Shown here one piece after another: positions 10,191 to 20,396 of a stretch of 64,000 bases of DNA. A program made the position numbers and the translations under genes. The notes below the pieces were generated by a model, which made no database searches, was not told the DNA's origin, and saw only the letters and a program-made list of their open reading frames with translations. The stretch comes from Areca catechu (lineage: Eukaryota; Streptophyta; Magnoliopsida; Arecales; Arecaceae), in contig CM038053.1 of NCBI GenBank assembly GCA_021397845.1, forward strand, positions 87,791,157 to 87,855,156, given 5' to 3'. The first letter of the stretch is position 1; the number at the start of each line of letters is the position of its first letter.

Positions 10191-10937
10191 ACATTGGTTG
10201 ATCTGCTTGAAGGGATAAATCCCATAGGGTGCAAATGGATCTTCAAGAGGAAGTTGGGCACAGACGGGCAGGTGGAGACCTATAAAGCCTATTTGGTTGC
10301 CATGGGATATCATTAACGTTATGGTATATACTATGATGCGATGTTTTCCCCTATGGCAATGCTCAAGTCTAGTCAGATTATGCTTGCTTTGGCAGCATAT
10401 CTAGACTATGAAATCCGGCAAATAGATGTTTGAGCGGCTTTCCTAAATGGTGAGCTGGAAGAGGAGGTGTATATGATGCAACCTGAAGGGTTCACATTCA
10501 TAGATAAGTCTATGGTGTACAAGCTATAGATGTCCATTTATGGATCGAAGCAGGCATCTCAGAGTTGGAACATGCATTTTGATAAATGTATCAAGACATA
10601 TGGCATCGTTAGGAACGAAGAAGAACCCTGCATATATAAATGGGCTAATGGTTTTGTTGTTGTATTTCTTGTTCTATATGTGGATGTTATTTTCTTAATC
10701 GGGAATGACATTCCTGCATTACAATGAATAAAGGTTTGGTTGTCATCTCAGTTTTCTATGAAGGACTTGGGTGAGGCTTCCTATATACTTGGTCTGAAAA
10801 TCTATAGAGATAGATCTAGGAAGCTTTTAGGATTGTCTCAATTTATGTACATAGACACTGTGTTGAAATGGCATGGAAAATTTCAAGAAATGCTATCTTC
10901 CAGTAGGCCATGGAATTACTCATTCCAAGAAAGATTG
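10191..10937 (+). pseudogene. Ty1/copia reverse transcriptase remnant
   Basis: Translation gives copia RT in order: GCKWIFKRKLGTDGQVETYKA, QIDV.AAFLNGELEEEVYM, SIYGSKQASQSWN, LVLYVDVIFLIGND and SSQFSMKDLGEASYILGLKIYRD. The catalytic YVDD reads YVDV, and there are stops near 10432, 10528 and 10726. It is closely similar to the - strand copia RT at 23530-24287, so it is the + strand relative whose LTR end lies at 7328-7766. Its gag, protease and integrase were deleted when or after element A inserted. Confidence 0.88.
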
Positions 10938-11600
10938 TGTAACAACTGAAGGGAAAGCAAAACGAGCATGCATTGTAGAAAAAATATATTTTAAAATAAT
11001 TTTAAAATAAGCAGGTGGAAGGCTTGGTAGATCGATCAAAACGATCTACCTATCTAACTACAACAGGAACAAGTATGACAATGTAGCATGCAAAAGACAC
11101 TATAAGCAAAAAAAGAACCAAAAGGTATAAGGATACCTTACCGTTAAACCATTAGGAGGAGGTTGTGAAAAGCCCTCGAGCCACACACATGTCTGATATC
11201 TATGGATAGTTCACACCAAGGCTCAATTCTGATCAACTCCCTCAGAGAGCTATCTCCTTGGGATCTTCGAGACCAATCTACTTCTTCTTGGAAGACAAGG
11301 TGGAGAAGTGGAACCCTTCCTCACTAGCTCTCTTCCCAAGACCTAGCTTGAGTGCTAGATAGTCACATACCCAAAAACCTTTGTCCTCCCAAGTCCCTTT
11401 TCTTTTCCATCTCAGAATTTTAGCAATCTCATTCAATATGAAACTCTTTTTTTCCTTCCCCTAACCAGTAGCCCCTAAAACAACCCTTATTTATAGAGGT
11501 AGCCATAAGAGGGAGAAAGAGGAAGGAGGAGTGATTGGAGAAGAAGGTCAAGGGCCATACTAAATTTGCATTAAGCTCATAAGACAAGAATGACCATTGA
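10938..11600 (-). repeat. Probable solo LTR or LTR fragment (copia-like), right boundary uncertain
   Basis: A non-coding block between the copia RT remnant and the Tat element. Its possible left end is TGTAACAACTGAAGG. Read on the - strand it has a TATA box (CTATAAATAAGG, near 11490) followed by an R/U5-like stretch, which suits an LTR in - orientation. No convincing target duplication or partner was found. Confidence 0.5.
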
Positions 11601-11628
11601 TGTGGCGAGATCGCTGATGTGGGATCCC

Positions 11629-13242
11629 TGTCAGATGCCATGTCGGGCGAAGCTGCCATATGGGATGCCTTTGCCCGGACTCCTTCACCCAGCTGTGCTC
11701 CCTTTGGGTTGAGATGTCGAAGCCAAAGTCAAGCTCTGCATTTCCTTCGCCTGGCTGCACTCCATCCTGGTCGAGATGCCGAGGCTGATGCCGAGCTCCA
11801 TCCTCCTTCGCCCAACTGCGCTCCCTCTAGGTCGAGATGTCGAGGCCGAAGTTGACCTCCGCCCAGACTCCTTCACCTAGCCGTGCTCCCTTCAGGTCGA
11901 GATGCCGAGGTCGAAGTCGAGCTCCGCCCTCCTTCACCTGGTCGTGCTCCCTTCGGGTCGAGACACTGAGGCTGAAGTCGAGCTCCACCTCTCCTTCGAT
12001 CGGCTGCGCTCCCTTCTGGTCGAGATGCCGAGGTCGATGTCAAGCTCCACTCGGACTACCTTGCCCAGTAGCGCTCCCTTTGGGTCGAGATGTCGAGGCC
12101 AAAGTCGAGCTTTGCCCTCTTTTGCCTGGCCGCCCTCCCTCCGGATCGAGACACCGATGCCAAAGTCGAGCTCTGCCCTTCTTTCCCGGCCGTGATCCCT
12201 ACGGGTCGAGATGCCGAGGTCGAAGTCGAGCTCCACATCTCCTTCGCCCGGCCATGCATCTCTTGGTCCAGATGCCGAGGCCGAAGTTGAGCTTCACCTT
12301 TCCTTCACCCGACCGCACTCCCTCTGGGTTGAGATGCCGAGGCCGAAGACGAGCTCCACCTCTCCAAATCAGCTCCACCTCGGACGAAGAGATCTGTAGT
12401 CGAAGGAAGTCACTGCTCTTCCTAGATATCGGCCCAATGCCCGAGGACCATGAAAAGATGCCTGCTAGGCCACGATGATTGTCCCAGCTACCACTTACAC
12501 CAAAATGGAAGGAATCCCCCAATCGAGGCTCTACATTCTCCACCAACCGTCTGCACCCTCCAAAAGATGAAGTCAACTAGCAGATATGAATGCAGGAGGC
12601 GGCAGCCCATCGATCAAGGCCCTGCTAAGTTATCCAAAAGGGAGCGACCAAAAGGAATGTTAGAGTAAACGGTAGCTTCCATACCACCAAAATGGAAAGG
12701 CCACCCATCCATGGCATGAAAAATCACTGCACACGCCCATAAGCATAGGGAAGATCTCGAGGTAAGTGGCGCGCAACACCCCCAGCTAAAATGGGACTCC
12801 CAGATTCAAACAAGGTAAGAAATTCAAGCTGAAAACTTATCCAAAAAATTCAGTCGAGTGAGGTACAATGAGCAAAAAAGGGGCAGTGCACAGGAAGACC
12901 ACTATTCGAGGCTTCCACGAAACCCCCAAGTGGGGTCTTGATGGACATAGCCACTCAACTCGAGTTCTCCTCTGCTGCCACTCCCATACTTTGTTCTCAG
13001 CCCACTCGGACTCACTCACCTCTCAAATTCACCTCCTAGCATGGAGTCAACCCTCGAGGCTCAACCAGGAGGATCTGTTTCCCTAGATTGTTACTGACTT
13101 GAGCATCGAAGTGCCATCGCCGGATCCCAAACCCGGGTCTCTAACTTTGTTTTGCAGGTCTGGGCATCTGAGCAGGATCCCGAGCGACAGGAGCGCAATC
13201 CAGGCTTCACCTCATCTACAGGCCACAGTGATCTTGGTTGCA
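11629..13242 (+). repeat. Tat element 5' LTR (start uncertain)
   Basis: The end is set by GGTTGCA just before the primer site. The start at TGTCAGATGCC (11629) is a guess. The U5-like part (GACTTGAGCATCGAAGTGCC...) resembles other Tat LTRs. No second copy is in the window, so boundaries cannot be checked by pairing. About 0.75 kb of it is a 61-bp tandem array. Confidence 0.5.
11640..12380 (+). repeat. Tandem array, about 61-bp unit, 11 copies
   Basis: Motif (G/A)T(C/T)(G/C)AGA(T/C).(C/T)(C/T)G starts at 11708, 11770, 11831, 11896, 11957, 12019, 12084, 12145, 12205, 12266 and 12328, giving spacings of 60 to 65. Each unit continues GAGGCCGAAGTCGAGCTC then a TCCTTCGCCCGGC-like segment. The long frames crossing it, on both strands, are by-products of the repeat. 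Confidence 0.9.
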
Positions 13243-13248
13243 ATAGAC

Positions 13249-13266
13249 TAGCGCACCAGGTAGGGG
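13249..13266 (+). promoter_or_regulatory. Primer-binding site of the Tat element
   Basis: TAGCGCACCAGGTAGGGG resembles TGGCGCGCCAGGTAGGGG, the site I recall for several Tat elements; both differences are G to A. It differs from the tRNA-iMet site of all other elements here. Confidence 0.6.
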
Positions 13267-13273
13267 GGTCAGG

Positions 13274-13554
13274 ATGCATTTTGATCCAACTCAGTCCCCT
13301 TGCAAGCAGCCCACTGAGATGAAGGTGACGACGCGAGTGAGAGAAGTCTCCACCAGCCGTGAAGGAGATCTTCCTTCCCGTGGGGACTCACACAGTCTAG
13401 AAGGGGAGCACCCCGCTCAAGCTCAACCACTCCCGGTGGACGCTCAGCTGATCGCACTCACCCAGTAGATGCAGCTTCTCACTATAGCAGTGCACCAGCT
13501 CTAGCACCAACACAGGTCCTTGGCCACCCACCAGTAGTAAAGAGAAAAGATCGT
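13274..13554 (+). pseudogene. Tat gag N-terminal fragment
   Basis: An open stretch from 13274 to 13468 (MHFDPTQSPCKQPTEMK...) continues after a TAG as a glutamine-rich helical segment (AQLIALTQ.MQLLTIAVHQL.HQHR) typical of the start of Tat gag. It is cut at 13554 by a solo LTR. On the far side the reading is already RT/RNase H, so the rest of gag, protease and most of RT were lost before that insertion. Confidence 0.65.
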
Positions 13555-14672
13555 TGTGGCTAAGAAACCACACAGGCTGGGGCTTAATTACTCTAATATC
13601 TCAGATCTAAAAGTATTAAAAGAGGGATACCTGACCATTAACTTTTAAACATTTGGAAGGATTATACTCAAGGATGAAGCTCTTGGATGACAAGGAAACT
13701 TTTCTAGATGGGAGAGCTTCTTGTTTCTGTTTCTTGACTTGGAAAACCTTCTTCTTTGGAACCTGGAAATCCCGGGGATCCTACACAAACAATAATAGAA
13801 TTAGAAAAATATTTGAATAAAGAAAGGCTAATGGAATGAGGGTTGAAGTTGAGAAGAAGCTTGATGGAGTGGAATTAGCTTGGCCGGCCTCCTTGTATGA
13901 TCTCCTTACACGTTGGAAGATGGAATGGGATGATTAGATGGAAGGGAAAATAACTCTTGGCATGGAAGATTGATTGTAGTAGCAAAGGGTCTCTCACCCA
14001 CTCCCTCTCGGAGGACATTTGATAACACAAATGGAATAGAAGAAACTTTGACTTTTTCATTCATCATCCCTTTACAAGAGAGCTTGGAGTGAATTTTAGC
14101 CTCCAAAGAACTTTGAAAATTCAAATTACATGGAGCTTTTCATGGGAAATTCCTAGCTATAAGGGTGGAATTTGAATTACATGGAGATTTTCATGAGAGC
14201 TAGCTATAATGGTGGAATTCAAAATAACCTTGGCCGGCTCCTTTGAATTTGAATTCTCCTTGGTGATGTGGCAAATGGTGGTGTGGCTTGATGAGGTGGA
14301 TGCTAAGTGGTTGGGATGTTGACATGGTGTCCAACAATGCTTGCTGAAGTGGCGTCCTCCTTGGAATATTTTATTGAAGTGGTTGAGTGCATCCAATCAT
14401 CAAGTGAGCTTGCTTACATTGAACCAATTCCAAATCTCTCTTGGACCCAACTATTAAACTCACTAAATACAAGACTAATTTTACTTTAATTGGACTCAAA
14501 AATCCAAATGGACTTTAAGGAAACCAAATTAAAATAAACCAAACCTAATTACATGACTCAAATTCAATTAAAGAAGTAAAAATACTCTATTTACGAGACA
14601 CAAGTTTAATGAAAGAATTAAAGCCATACTGAATTAAACTGAGGCCTCTTTCGAACATTGGTGCCCGCTCCA
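13555..14672 (-). repeat. Solo LTR of a chromovirus relative (1118 bp)
   Basis: Runs from TGTGGCTAAG to CCCGCTCCA on the + strand, flanked by ATCGT (13550-13554) and ATCGA (14673-14677), an imperfect 5-bp duplication. Read on the - strand it begins TGGAGCGGGCACCAATG, like the E and D LTRs, and its first bases encode GAGTNVRKRPQFNSVWL then a stop, the same type of pol tail found in those LTRs. No interior remains, so LTR-LTR recombination removed it. Confidence 0.8.
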
Positions 14673-17042
14673 ATCGACATGGAGCATCCGACCTCCAAGA
14701 AGCAAGTGCAATGCCTGACGGGTCGGATCGCCCCACTAAGCTGGTTCATCTTGAGGTCGGTGGACCGCTGCCTTCCTTTCTTCAAGGTGCTATGTAAGAT
14801 GAGCGACTTCTCCTAGACAGTGGAGTATAGAGCAGCCTTCGAGGAGCATAAAGACTTCCTGGCATCACCACCACTACTCTTCAGGCCGGAGGTAGGAGAG
14901 GAGCTTTCGCTATACCTGGCAGTCACCCCGGGTGCTGCCAGTTCGGTCCTCATCTGCATGGATTAGGATAGATCACAGAAGCTAGTGTACTACACCAACA
15001 AGATCCTCCGGGATGCGGAGGTCAGGTGTACCCGATTTGAAAAGCTCATTTTTGGTCTTATCATGTTTGCTCAGTGTCTCAGGCCATACTTCCAAGCACA
15101 GCCGATCATGGTCCTGACAAACCAGCCCCTGAGGGTTGTGCTCAGCTACCCTGACACATATGGATGTTAAGCCAAGTGGGTGCTCAAGCTTAGTGAGTTC
15201 GACATCGGATATCGGCCAAGGTCGACTTAGAAGGCCTAGGTGCTCGTCGACATCCTGATCAAGTGCATGGGACTCATTGAAGAGCCAAAGAAAACAACAC
15301 CAGAGCATCAGATGGAGCCCAGAACCGAGGAGGAGCCTTGGATCCTCCATGTCGACGGTGCATCCAACATGGGCGGAAGTGGAGTAGGCCTCATCCTTAT
15401 CAACCTTGACAGGATTGTGGCTGAATGTGCACTCCGGTTCAAATTTGCCACCACGAACAACCAGGAGGAGTACGAGGCACTCCTCGCTGGCCTCAGGGTC
15501 TCCTGCGAGCTGGGTGTATCGAAGCTAAAGGTATTCACTGACTCCCAACCGGTGGCTGAACAGGTTATCAGAGAATATGAAGCCAGAGATCCCCAGATGA
15601 TGAAGTACTTGAAGCAATTCTGCTCAAGCACGATAGGTTTTCGATGCTTCAGCATCTCTCACATCCTCCGAGGGGAGAATGCTCGTGCCCATAAACTGTC
15701 AAGACTTGCGACCTTCCTAAACTCGTCACTAGGGTGCGCCCACATCGAGTAACTTAAAAATCTAAGCAACGAAGCTCCTACAAAGGTGCAGCAAGTCACC
15801 CCGGACTGAGCTAGATCGATAGGTATGTTAGATACATCACTGACGGCACCTTGCCAGAAGATTGCATAGAGGCCGGCCTCGTCAAGATGAAGGCCCCGTG
15901 GTTTGTCCAAATGGAAGGGCAACTATACTACCGATCCTACTCCTACCCGCTCCTGAAGTGCCTGAGACCCACAGAGGCAACCTTCGTGCTCCAAGAGATA
16001 CACGAAGGCCTTTGGAGAAACCATGTCAGGGGGTGGACACATGAATACAAGGCCCTTCAATAGTGGTACTTCTGGGAGACCATGAGGGAGGACGCCGCTG
16101 ACTTTGTGAGGAGGTGTGACTGGTGCCAGCGCCATGCCCACATACAGCATCAACCAGCTATGCCACTCTACCAGCTCTCCATCTCATGGCCATTCACCCA
16201 GTGGGGAATGGACATCCTAGGTCCATTTCCGCCTACATCATGGAAACAGAAGTTTCTGATAGTGGCCATTGACTACTTCACTAAGTGGGTAGAAGCAGAG
16301 CCATTGGCATGGATCACGGAGGCCAAGGTCCACCAGTTCTTCTGGTAGTTGATCATCTACCGCTTTGGGCTTCCACACAACATCATCATTGATAATGGGC
16401 AGTAGTTTGACATCTAGGAGTTTAAAGAATTCTGTGTCGAGCTTGGCATCCAACATCGTTTCAGCTCGGTGGCTCACCCCCAGACCAATGGGGAGGCTGA
16501 GGTGACCAATAGGACCATCCTCCAAGGACTCAGGACAAGACTAGATCGGGCCGAGGGTAGGCTGGTAGAAGAACTTCCCAGTGTTCTTTGGGCCTACCAC
16601 AGAACACCCCAGATGGCCTTGGATGAGATGCCTTTCAAGCTCATCTTCGATGCTGAAGCCATAGTTCCAGTCGAACTCGGCATGCTTACATTGTGGATAC
16701 AGCAGTATGATGAAGCAGAGAATTAGGCATGCCTTCTTCTCAACCTAGACCTCCTTGAAAACCAGGGAGAAGGCTCGACATTGGATGGTGGCTTACCGAT
16801 AGCGTGTAACCCGGTACTACAATGCATGGGTGAAGCCGAAGGTCTTCCACCCTGGCAACCTGGTGCTGCACCGAGATGAAGCGTCTCAACCCCGGGAGTG
16901 CGGCAAACTCTCGCCGAATCGGGAGGGCCCCTATAAGGTGGTCGAAGCTCTTCCACATGGAGCTTACTATCTTGTGGATCTAGACGGTGCTAGATTCCTG
17001 TGGACGTGGAATGCCTGCAACCTAAGAATATACTATCAGTAG
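14673..17042 (+). pseudogene. Tat pol: RNase H, second RNase H, integrase (broken)
   Basis: Order: end of RT/connection (QVQCLTGRIAPLSWFILRSV), Ty3-type RNase H (KLVYYTNKILRDAE, PYFQAQPIMVLTNQPLR), then an archaeal-type RNase H in an open stretch 15240-15752 with ILHVDGASNMGGSG, NNQEEYEALLAGL and VFTDSQPV (the D, E and D catalytic positions). Integrase follows: CDWCQRH zinc part, core D in WGMDILGPF, D in IIIDNGQ, E in TNGEAE, and a GPY-type C-terminus (NREGPYKVVEALPHGAYYLVDLDG) ending at 17042. Many TAG codons occur where Gln or Trp is expected (near 16347, 16402, 16417). Two RNase H domains point to the Tat group. Not functional. Confidence 0.9.
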
Positions 17043-17119
17043 TGTAAGGACTTTTCCTAGTAATAATAAAGATCATCTTTTGCACAAATTACTTTTGCCT
17101 TGCAGGGACATCACTGCCC

Positions 17120-17190
17120 GACCCAAGGTCTGGCACGTTCAAGCCAAAAGTCTAGCTCTCCATCATCGAAGCCCGAAGTCTAACCATCCG
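17120..17190 (+). repeat. Left part of Tat downstream minisatellite
   Basis: CATCGAAGCCCGAAGTCTAACC and a preceding unit match the 28 to 30-bp repeats that resume at 43235. Element C split the array, duplicating ATCCG (17186-17190 and 43235-43239). Confidence 0.8.
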
Positions 17191-17255
17191 TGATGGGGGA
17201 CGGGATAGGGGTAGGATCGTCGGCGAGCTGAGAAGTTGCCAAAGATTAGGGCATC
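17191..17255 (-). repeat. Element C 3' LTR, outer 65 bp
   Basis: TGATGGGGGACGGGATAGGGG... matches the first 65 bases of the right LTR at 42420. It is cut by element B, whose target duplication is GCATC here (17251-17255) and GTATC at 39485-39489. Confidence 0.9.
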
Positions 17256-17982
17256 TGATGTGGGACGAAAAATCGATGTAACCTGGTTATTTAGAAAACA
17301 GGGAAACAACTAAACAAACTAGGACCGTGGGAGGGCTAAGAAGCCTCCCGGGACTAGGGCATACTGACTCTAAAATCCAAAGACAGCTAATCTCTTTTGT
17401 TTTCAATTTTCTGGATGGATGTAGCGAAGGAAGGATGAAGATGGGGGACCAGGAACTGGAACTCATGGCCCTGAGACTCACTCTAGTGGGGGATGCACAC
17501 AGAAAGCCAGGGGTCAAAGCCTAAAGCTATCCTCCCGAGGGATCACAGCACCAGCTACCCCGAGCATAAATCTACCCTCCCGAAGGGGTCACAGCACTAG
17601 CTACCCTGAGCTCTCATCGAACCCGTAATGCACACAGCAGGGCTCTCACATAGATGCGCTAGGATGACTCTCGAAGGACACGAGAGGATAAAGAAGACGA
17701 GATAGGGGATAACTAGGATGCTCATCGAACCCATAATGCACACTGCAGGGAGCGCCTCACACCCCTCATCGAACCCATAATGCACAAAGTAGGGAACGAA
17801 GGAAAACGGGCCTCAGCCCAGAACCAGAACCGGAACCAACCCAAAAATCTATATCAAATCTCTCTTTGATTATTACAGGGGGAGAAGGTGCCTTTATATC
17901 GAAAAACAAAAACCCTCAGTTTCTTAGCCTCTAAGAAAACTAAAAAAGGAAAATAAATTACATCAAAATTCGTGTTGCATCA
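17256..17982 (-). repeat. Element B LTR 1 (727 bp)
   Basis: TGATGTGGGACG...GTGTTGCATCA. Pairs with 18980-19706 at equal length. It contains diverged short repeats (CATCGAACCCATAATGCACA). Confidence 0.9.
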
Positions 17983-18979
17983 AAAGTGGTGCTGATCTGT
18001 TCTAAGAAGCATGTCGGCTTGATGATCTATTCCAGAAAGCATGCTGCTCTGAAATTTGGGCTGCTCTGGAATCCATGCAAACTCCTCACACGGTCATGCG
18101 GAGGATGGATCACCGGACAGAGCAAATGGCCGGTGACCGGGAAGAAGGCGGCGGACGGGACCGACGGACGGCGAGCGGCGTACGGCTGGTGGCGGGTCGC
18201 AAGCGAGGTGGCACAGGGACTGGCACGACACGCCCAGCATGCCGTTTGGTCTCCCACGGTCATGGGAGACCTCCAAGGCAACGGTTGGCGTCCGGCTGCC
18301 AAACGGGCGGCGGACCAGTGGCGAGCGGCGGTAGGTGGGCGGTGGCACAGGCGGGCGGCGGTGCAAGGGTGGCGCACAGTGGCGGCATGTCACCGTGCCG
18401 CTTGGGCTTCCCACGGGCGTGGGGCCAAAGTCGTCGGCGGGGTGCTCTGGTAGCCGGGCGGGGGCCGGCGGACGGTGGACAGAAAGCTAGTGCAGGCCTG
18501 CGATTGCAAACGGCGGTGGCGGTGCATGGGCAGATCGATGCCTCCCGCGTCCGTTCATCTTCCTATGGGAGTGGGCGGTGGTGGCGGTGGTGGCGGCTTC
18601 TCCGACGAGGGCGAGGCCCGGCGAGCTTCGGCGGCGGTCCGGCGAGGGTAGCCGGGGGTCAGGCGGCTTGGATCTGGGGCCGGAGGGGTGGTGGTCTAGG
18701 GTTCGAAACTTTTAAAAATATTCACGGGAGAAAGGTTGTAGGAGGTGGAATAATGCTGGGATAACTCGGGGATAAATCGAGAACAAAACCAGAATAGCTG
18801 GGATAGGTGGAATAGCGGGAATAGGAAAAATAAAAAAATTCCAAAAAAATAAGAAAAAATAGAAAAATACCCGACCTGCCCTGGATCCTCATAATTCTCC
18901 TCGACCAAAAACAACTCGACTCTGTCGATTTCGAAAAATGGAGCATATCCTAATCCACAGCTAGCTCTGATACCAAAAT
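17983..18979 (-). other. Element B interior 1, GC-rich, no recognised gene
   Basis: 997 bp, very rich in GGCGG/CGGCG. Long open frames on both strands (for example 18075-18764 on + and 18377-18027 on -) are arginine, proline and alanine rich and match no family I know; they reflect base composition. The - strand primer site TGGTATCAGAGC lies at 18964-18975. Confidence 0.75.
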
Positions 18980-19706
18980 TGATGCGGGACGAAAAATTGA
19001 TGTAACCTAGTTATTTGGAAAACAGGGAAACAACTAAACAAACTAGGAACGTGAGAGGGCTAAGAAGCCTCCCGGGACTAGGGCATACTGACTCTAAAAT
19101 CCTAAGACAGCTGATCTCTTTTGTTTTAAATTTTCTGGGTGGATGTGGCGAAGGAAGGATGAAGATGGGGGACCGAGAAGTGGAACTCATGGCCTTGAGA
19201 CTCACTCTAGCGGGGAACACACACAGAAAGTTAGGGGTCAAAGCCTAAAGCTACCCTCCCGAGGGATCACAGCACCAGCTACCTCGAGCATAAAGCTACC
19301 CTCCCGAAGGGGTCACAGCACCAGCTACCCTGAGCTCTAATCGAACCCATAATGGACACAGCAAGGCTCTCACATAGATGCACTAGGATGACTCTCAAAG
19401 GACACAAGGGGATAAAGAAGACGAGATAGGGGATAACTAGGGTGCTCATCGAATCCATAATGCACATAGCAGGGAACACCTCACACCCCTCATCGAACCC
19501 ATAATGCACACAGCAGGGAATGAAGGAAAACGGGCCTCAGCCTAGAACCAGAACAGGAACCCACCCAAAAATCTATATCAAATCTCTCTCTGATTATTAC
19601 AGGGGGAGAGGGGGATTTTATATAGAAAAACCAAAACCCTCAGTTTCTTAGCCTCTAAGAAAACTAAAAAAGAAAAATAAATTACATCAAAATTTGTGTT
19701 GCATCA
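18980..19706 (-). repeat. Element B LTR 2 (727 bp)
   Basis: TGATGCGGGACG...GTGTTGCATCA. It serves as the right LTR of unit 1 and the left LTR of unit 2. Confidence 0.9.
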
Positions 19707-20396
19707 AAAGTGGTGCTGATCTGATTTGAGAAGCGTGTCGGCTTGATGATCTATTCCATAAAGCATGCTGCTCTGAAATTTGGGCTGCTCTGGAATCCGT
19801 GCAAACTCCTCACATGGTCGTGCGGAGGATGGATCACCGGACGGAGCACATGGCCGGTGATCGGGAAGCAGGCAGCGGACGATGAGCGGTGGACGGCTGG
19901 CAGCGGGCCGCAAGCGAGGCGGCACAGGGACTGGCACGGCACACCCAGCATGTTGTTTGGTCTCCCACGGCCTTGGGAGACCTCCTAGTCACCGACTGAC
20001 CTCCGGCGGCCAAACGGGCGGTGGACCAGCGGCGACAGGCAGGCAGGGGCACAGGCGGGTGGCGGCGCAAGGGCGGCGCATAATGGCGGCACGGCACCGT
20101 GCTGCTTGGGCTTCCCACGGGTATGGGGCCCAAGTCATCGGTGGGGAACTCCGGCAGCAGGGCACGGGCCGGCGGACTGCGGACAGGCAGCCGGTGCAGG
20201 CCGATGGTGGAAAACGGTGGTAGCGGCGCGTGGGCGGATGGATGCCTCCCACGTCTGTTCATCTTTCCATGGGCATGGGCGACGGCGATGGCGGTGGCTT
20301 CTTCGGCGTGGGCGGGGGTCGGTGAGCTTTGGCGGTGGTCTGGCGAGGGCAACTAGGGGTCGGGCGGCCCGGATCTAGGGCCGGAGCGGCGGTGGC
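19707..20396 (-). other. Element B interior 2, first part
   Basis: Repeats 17983-18690 with substitutions and small indels. The copia element enters after GTGGC (20392-20396), and the interior resumes at 39280 with GTGGG, an imperfect 5-bp duplication. No gene recognised. Confidence 0.85.

Noticed and set aside
11837..12478. 213-codon frame and its - strand partner (12199-12576)
   Set aside because: Direct product of the 61-bp tandem array, which opens several frames at once.
18075..18764. 229-codon + strand frame in element B
   Set aside because: GC-rich Arg/Gly/Ala sequence with overlapping long frames in several phases and no motif; its counterpart in the second unit (19882-20378) is broken into different frames.
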